From: a virus
IMG/VR virus record: IMGVR_UViG_3300031951_001274
Coordinates: 1 to 22,784 of that record
Direction: 5' to 3' (one strand)
DNA length: 22,784 nucleotides
Part shown: one piece after another, positions 20,894 through 22,784 of the stretch
Position numbering within the stretch: the stretch's first letter is position 1
Layout: each line of letters begins with the position of its first letter
Program-made: the position numbers and the translations under genes
Notes under the pieces: generated by a model
Database searches by the model: none
Told to the model about the DNA's origin: nothing
Seen by the model: only the letters and a program-made list of their open reading frames with translations

Positions 20894-21144
20894 TATTTAG
20901 ATGGCCTCCAGTTTGGGTTTAAGTCTTTAGGATTACCTTTATAGTCTGGATTAGTAATTCTATTTGGTCTGTTATCTACAACAATTCCTAGCATTCTTGC
21001 TATTTTGTCTTTTTGCTCTTTAGGAAGTTTTTTAATTCCTAATGCAATCATTTCTTCAAGAGGGTTAATTTTTACAGGTTTAGGCTTTGGCTTAGTGGTA
21101 GCCTTAGTAGTTACCTTGGGCTTGGGCTTGGGTGTTTGTGCCAT
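20893..21144 (-). CDS. Lys/Pro-rich small protein (83 aa), unknown function
   Basis: The N-terminal 25 residues are a Pro-Lys-Thr tract (MAQTPKPKPKVTTKATTKPK) like a disordered basic tail. They are followed by a short helical segment (NPLEEMIALGIKKLPKEQKD, then KIARMLGIVVDNRPN) and a polar end (DLNPNWRPSK). It lies nine bases after the terminase stop, with AGGAAA before its ATG, and its own stop overlaps the next start. The basic tract suggests contact with DNA or with an acidic partner during packaging, but there is no recognised domain. The Pro-Lys composition is shared with the 59- and 106-residue proteins 14 kb away. Confidence 0.82.
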   Translation of the reverse strand: MAQTPKPKPKVTTKATTKPKPKPVKINPLEEMIALGIKKLPKEQKDKIARMLGIVVDNRPNRITNPDYKGNPKDLNPNWRPSK

Positions 21145-21153
21145 TTTGGTTTC

Positions 21154-22784
21154 CTAACCGTATTGGTCTGCCCATTGTGAGGCAAAGGTTTCATCTAAAT
21201 TGATTGAGCCACGACCAGCCATCTGTGCCCGTGTAGCCCATCGGTTTGTTTGATACTGACCGATTCTTGTACTCTGTTGCATTAACTCTCTTACGCGGAT
21301 AACCGCAAACCAGAGAGCCATTACAGTATCTGTAGGGTTTCTAGTGTCAGGCTTCCAAGTAATCAACTGCTGTACCAAGGTCTTCAAGCCCTCAGAGCCT
21401 TCATTGCTTGGTAGTTCAATCAAGTTGTTATCCTGGAATCGTCCATCTCTGGTGTTACCAAAAAGGCTTGCCATAGATGCCACACCAAAAGATGTGTCCC
21501 ATTTGTTCTTACCAGTGAAGTGTGAGTTCAACTGGCAGCCATACTGGGCTAGAAAGTTTCTTAGGTTCTCATCCAGGGCGTAAGCCTTCTGGTGAGCGTT
21601 AATCTCAATACGCAGTTCTTGTGGACGATATTTCTCGACCCACTCTTCAATTAAGTCTTGAATTTTCTGAGGAGTAGGTTCTGTCATATTGACAGCATCT
21701 AAAACATAAATCTTTCCATCGGTTCGGTTGTATGTAACTACTGCCGCACCTGTGGCACCTGCCATAGCAGGGTCAAGTCCGATTACCGTATACGTAGACT
21801 CAGCGTGCTTAGGGTGTCCAGGAACCCCTGGCTTGAGTGGGCCACGCTTTCGCATTCCGTTGACGCTTCCTGCAACGCAGGTTGGTGAGAAGATTGAATC
21901 TTCTTGGACGTCTTCTTGCTGGTAGACCATAGCCCATACTGACGGTGCGACTTCAGAGCGTCTCGTAAAGAGAGAAGGTCCGTCCCACTTGGGAAAAAGT
22001 CCATTTTCATCCGCCCCATCAATTTCGTTTTCTTGCATATTAGACTTAGGCCAGAGTGTTTTCCAGTTCTCTGGCTTCTCGTCAAATTCTAGCACTGCTG
22101 GCTGTGAGAAGTAAGTAAAGGGGGATTTGCCACCTGACCACTGGCCTGGGTCACGAATCATCTTGTAGAGGTCTACTGATGAAATTCGGGTGCCTACGAT
22201 AACAAGTTTACCGTGACGACCAAGACGGGTGATTACTTCCTTCTGAATCCACTCAAGTTGCTTTTCCCACTCGTGGGCGTTAGAACCCATCACGACGTCA
22301 TCTAGGATAATCAAGTCGGCACGGGCACCGTAAATCTGGGAACCAAATCCTAGGGCTTGGACCGTTGGGTCCTTTTCGCCTGAGTCTCTACCAGTACCTA
22401 GGTAAATCATATCGGCAGACCATTGGGTTGCATCTGCCTTGTATCCACCGTTGGGGCCGAAGGCCACCTGTAACTTTGTGTAGGCTGGGTGTGAGAGTCT
22501 AGTCTTGATGGCTCCCAGAAACTTACGAGCCATACCCTGAGTCTTAGAGACGATGATGACTCTAGCATTTGGGTTGGTAACAATCTTGTGGACCACGTAG
22601 TTGGTGGTGATGACTGTGGACTTAGCGTGCTCAGGGGGTACGTTGATAAGTACACGGTTGAGAGCGCCAGGCTCGTAGGTCATCGCTGGGTGAATCCATC
22701 TAGGTGTTCTGCCTTCGATGATGTCATACCAGTCAAGGTGGTGCTCGAAGAGGGGTGAGTCTAGGAACTGCTCACAGAAGTCGG
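21154..22784 (-). CDS. terL: Terminase large subunit, N-terminus cut by window edge
   Basis: The frame stays open to the right edge, so the Met at 22683 is internal; a further 33 codons (DFCEQFLDSPLFEHHLDWYD and on) precede it and the true start lies outside. About 542 residues are visible. The ATPase domain has a Walker-A-like NVPPEHAKST, the Walker B LIILDDVV with catalytic acidic residues, and a coupling motif IVGTRISSVDL. The nuclease domain shows VIGLDPAMAGATGAAVV (first Asp of the RNase-H-like site), LRIEINAHQKAYALDENLRN (Glu) and PTDTVMALWFAVI (a late Asp). It powers DNA translocation into the procapsid through the portal and cuts the concatemer. It leads the visible structural operon. 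Confidence 0.95.
   Translation of the reverse strand, partial: DFCEQFLDSPLFEHHLDWYDIIEGRTPRWIHPAMTYEPGALNRVLINVPPEHAKSTVITTNYVVHKIVTNPNARVIIVSKTQGMARKFLGAIKTRLSHPAYTKLQVAFGPNGGYKADATQWSADMIYLGTGRDSGEKDPTVQALGFGSQIYGARADLIILDDVVMGSNAHEWEKQLEWIQKEVITRLGRHGKLVIVGTRISSVDLYKMIRDPGQWSGGKSPFTYFSQPAVLEFDEKPENWKTLWPKSNMQENEIDGADENGLFPKWDGPSLFTRRSEVAPSVWAMVYQQEDVQEDSIFSPTCVAGSVNGMRKRGPLKPGVPGHPKHAESTYTVIGLDPAMAGATGAAVVTYNRTDGKIYVLDAVNMTEPTPQKIQDLIEEWVEKYRPQELRIEINAHQKAYALDENLRNFLAQYGCQLNSHFTGKNKWDTSFGVASMASLFGNTRDGRFQDNNLIELPSNEGSEGLKTLVQQLITWKPDTRNPTDTVMALWFAVIRVRELMQQSTRIGQYQTNRWATRAQMAGRGSINLDETFASQWADQYG

Noticed and set aside
20588-21144. One of the small basic genes beside the terminase as the small terminase subunit
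   Set aside because: Neither shows a helix-turn-helix or a TerS-like oligomerisation domain, and both lie after rather than before terL.
1-22784. tRNA genes, CRISPR arrays, insertion sequences, integrase or attachment sites
   Set aside because: No cloverleaf, regularly spaced repeats, transposase, integrase or flanking duplication was seen; the region is fully occupied by virion genes.

Overview
This window is part of the virion (late) gene module of a tailed double-stranded DNA bacteriophage. Every supported gene lies on the minus strand, so transcription runs from high to low coordinates. Genes are packed head to tail with almost no free DNA. The base composition is moderate to low in GC. 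Several small proteins have the look of families I associate with phages of Actinobacteria. That points, weakly, to an actinobacterial host, perhaps a low-GC aquatic lineage. The host call is inference and there is no host gene in the window to confirm it.

In transcription order the layout is as follows. (1) Packaging and portal: the large terminase subunit (its 5' end is cut off by the right edge), two small basic proteins, and the portal protein. (2) An HslV/proteasome-like Ntn-hydrolase sits directly after the portal, where many phages place the capsid maturation protease. (3) A 144-residue low-complexity protein and then three large, poorly characterised proteins (1807, 405 and 407 residues), which I read as internal or ejected virion proteins. 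(4) A 123-base intercistronic gap with an inverted repeat, then a scaffold-like protein and the HK97-fold (N4 gp56-like) major capsid protein. A strong hairpin follows the capsid gene. (5) An accessory stretch: an 89-residue protein, a cysteine-rich putative zinc protein, four tiny lysine-rich proteins, a GT-A-type glycosyltransferase and an 88-residue protein. (6) A putative head-tail adaptor and an array of adhesion genes: a 619-residue repetitive fiber, a 288-residue fiber/tip protein, then small coiled-coil proteins alternating with small beta-rich adhesin-like proteins. A glycine-rich adhesin ends the array and runs off the left edge.

Together these genes account for DNA packaging, head assembly and maturation, and host attachment. 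No tape measure, tail tube, sheath or baseplate gene is seen. The adaptor is followed directly by fibers, and large candidate internal proteins are present. This fits a short-tailed (podovirus-like) particle, but other tail genes could lie outside the window.

Translational coupling is pervasive. Ten junctions are TAATG stop/start overlaps and one is ATGA. Three genes that look like accessory insertions (protease-like, cysteine-rich and glycosyltransferase) share an unusual AGGGGACA leader immediately before the start codon. The two small coiled-coil proteins in the fiber array end in Gly-Gly codons that also form a perfect GGAGGT ribosome-binding site for the next gene.
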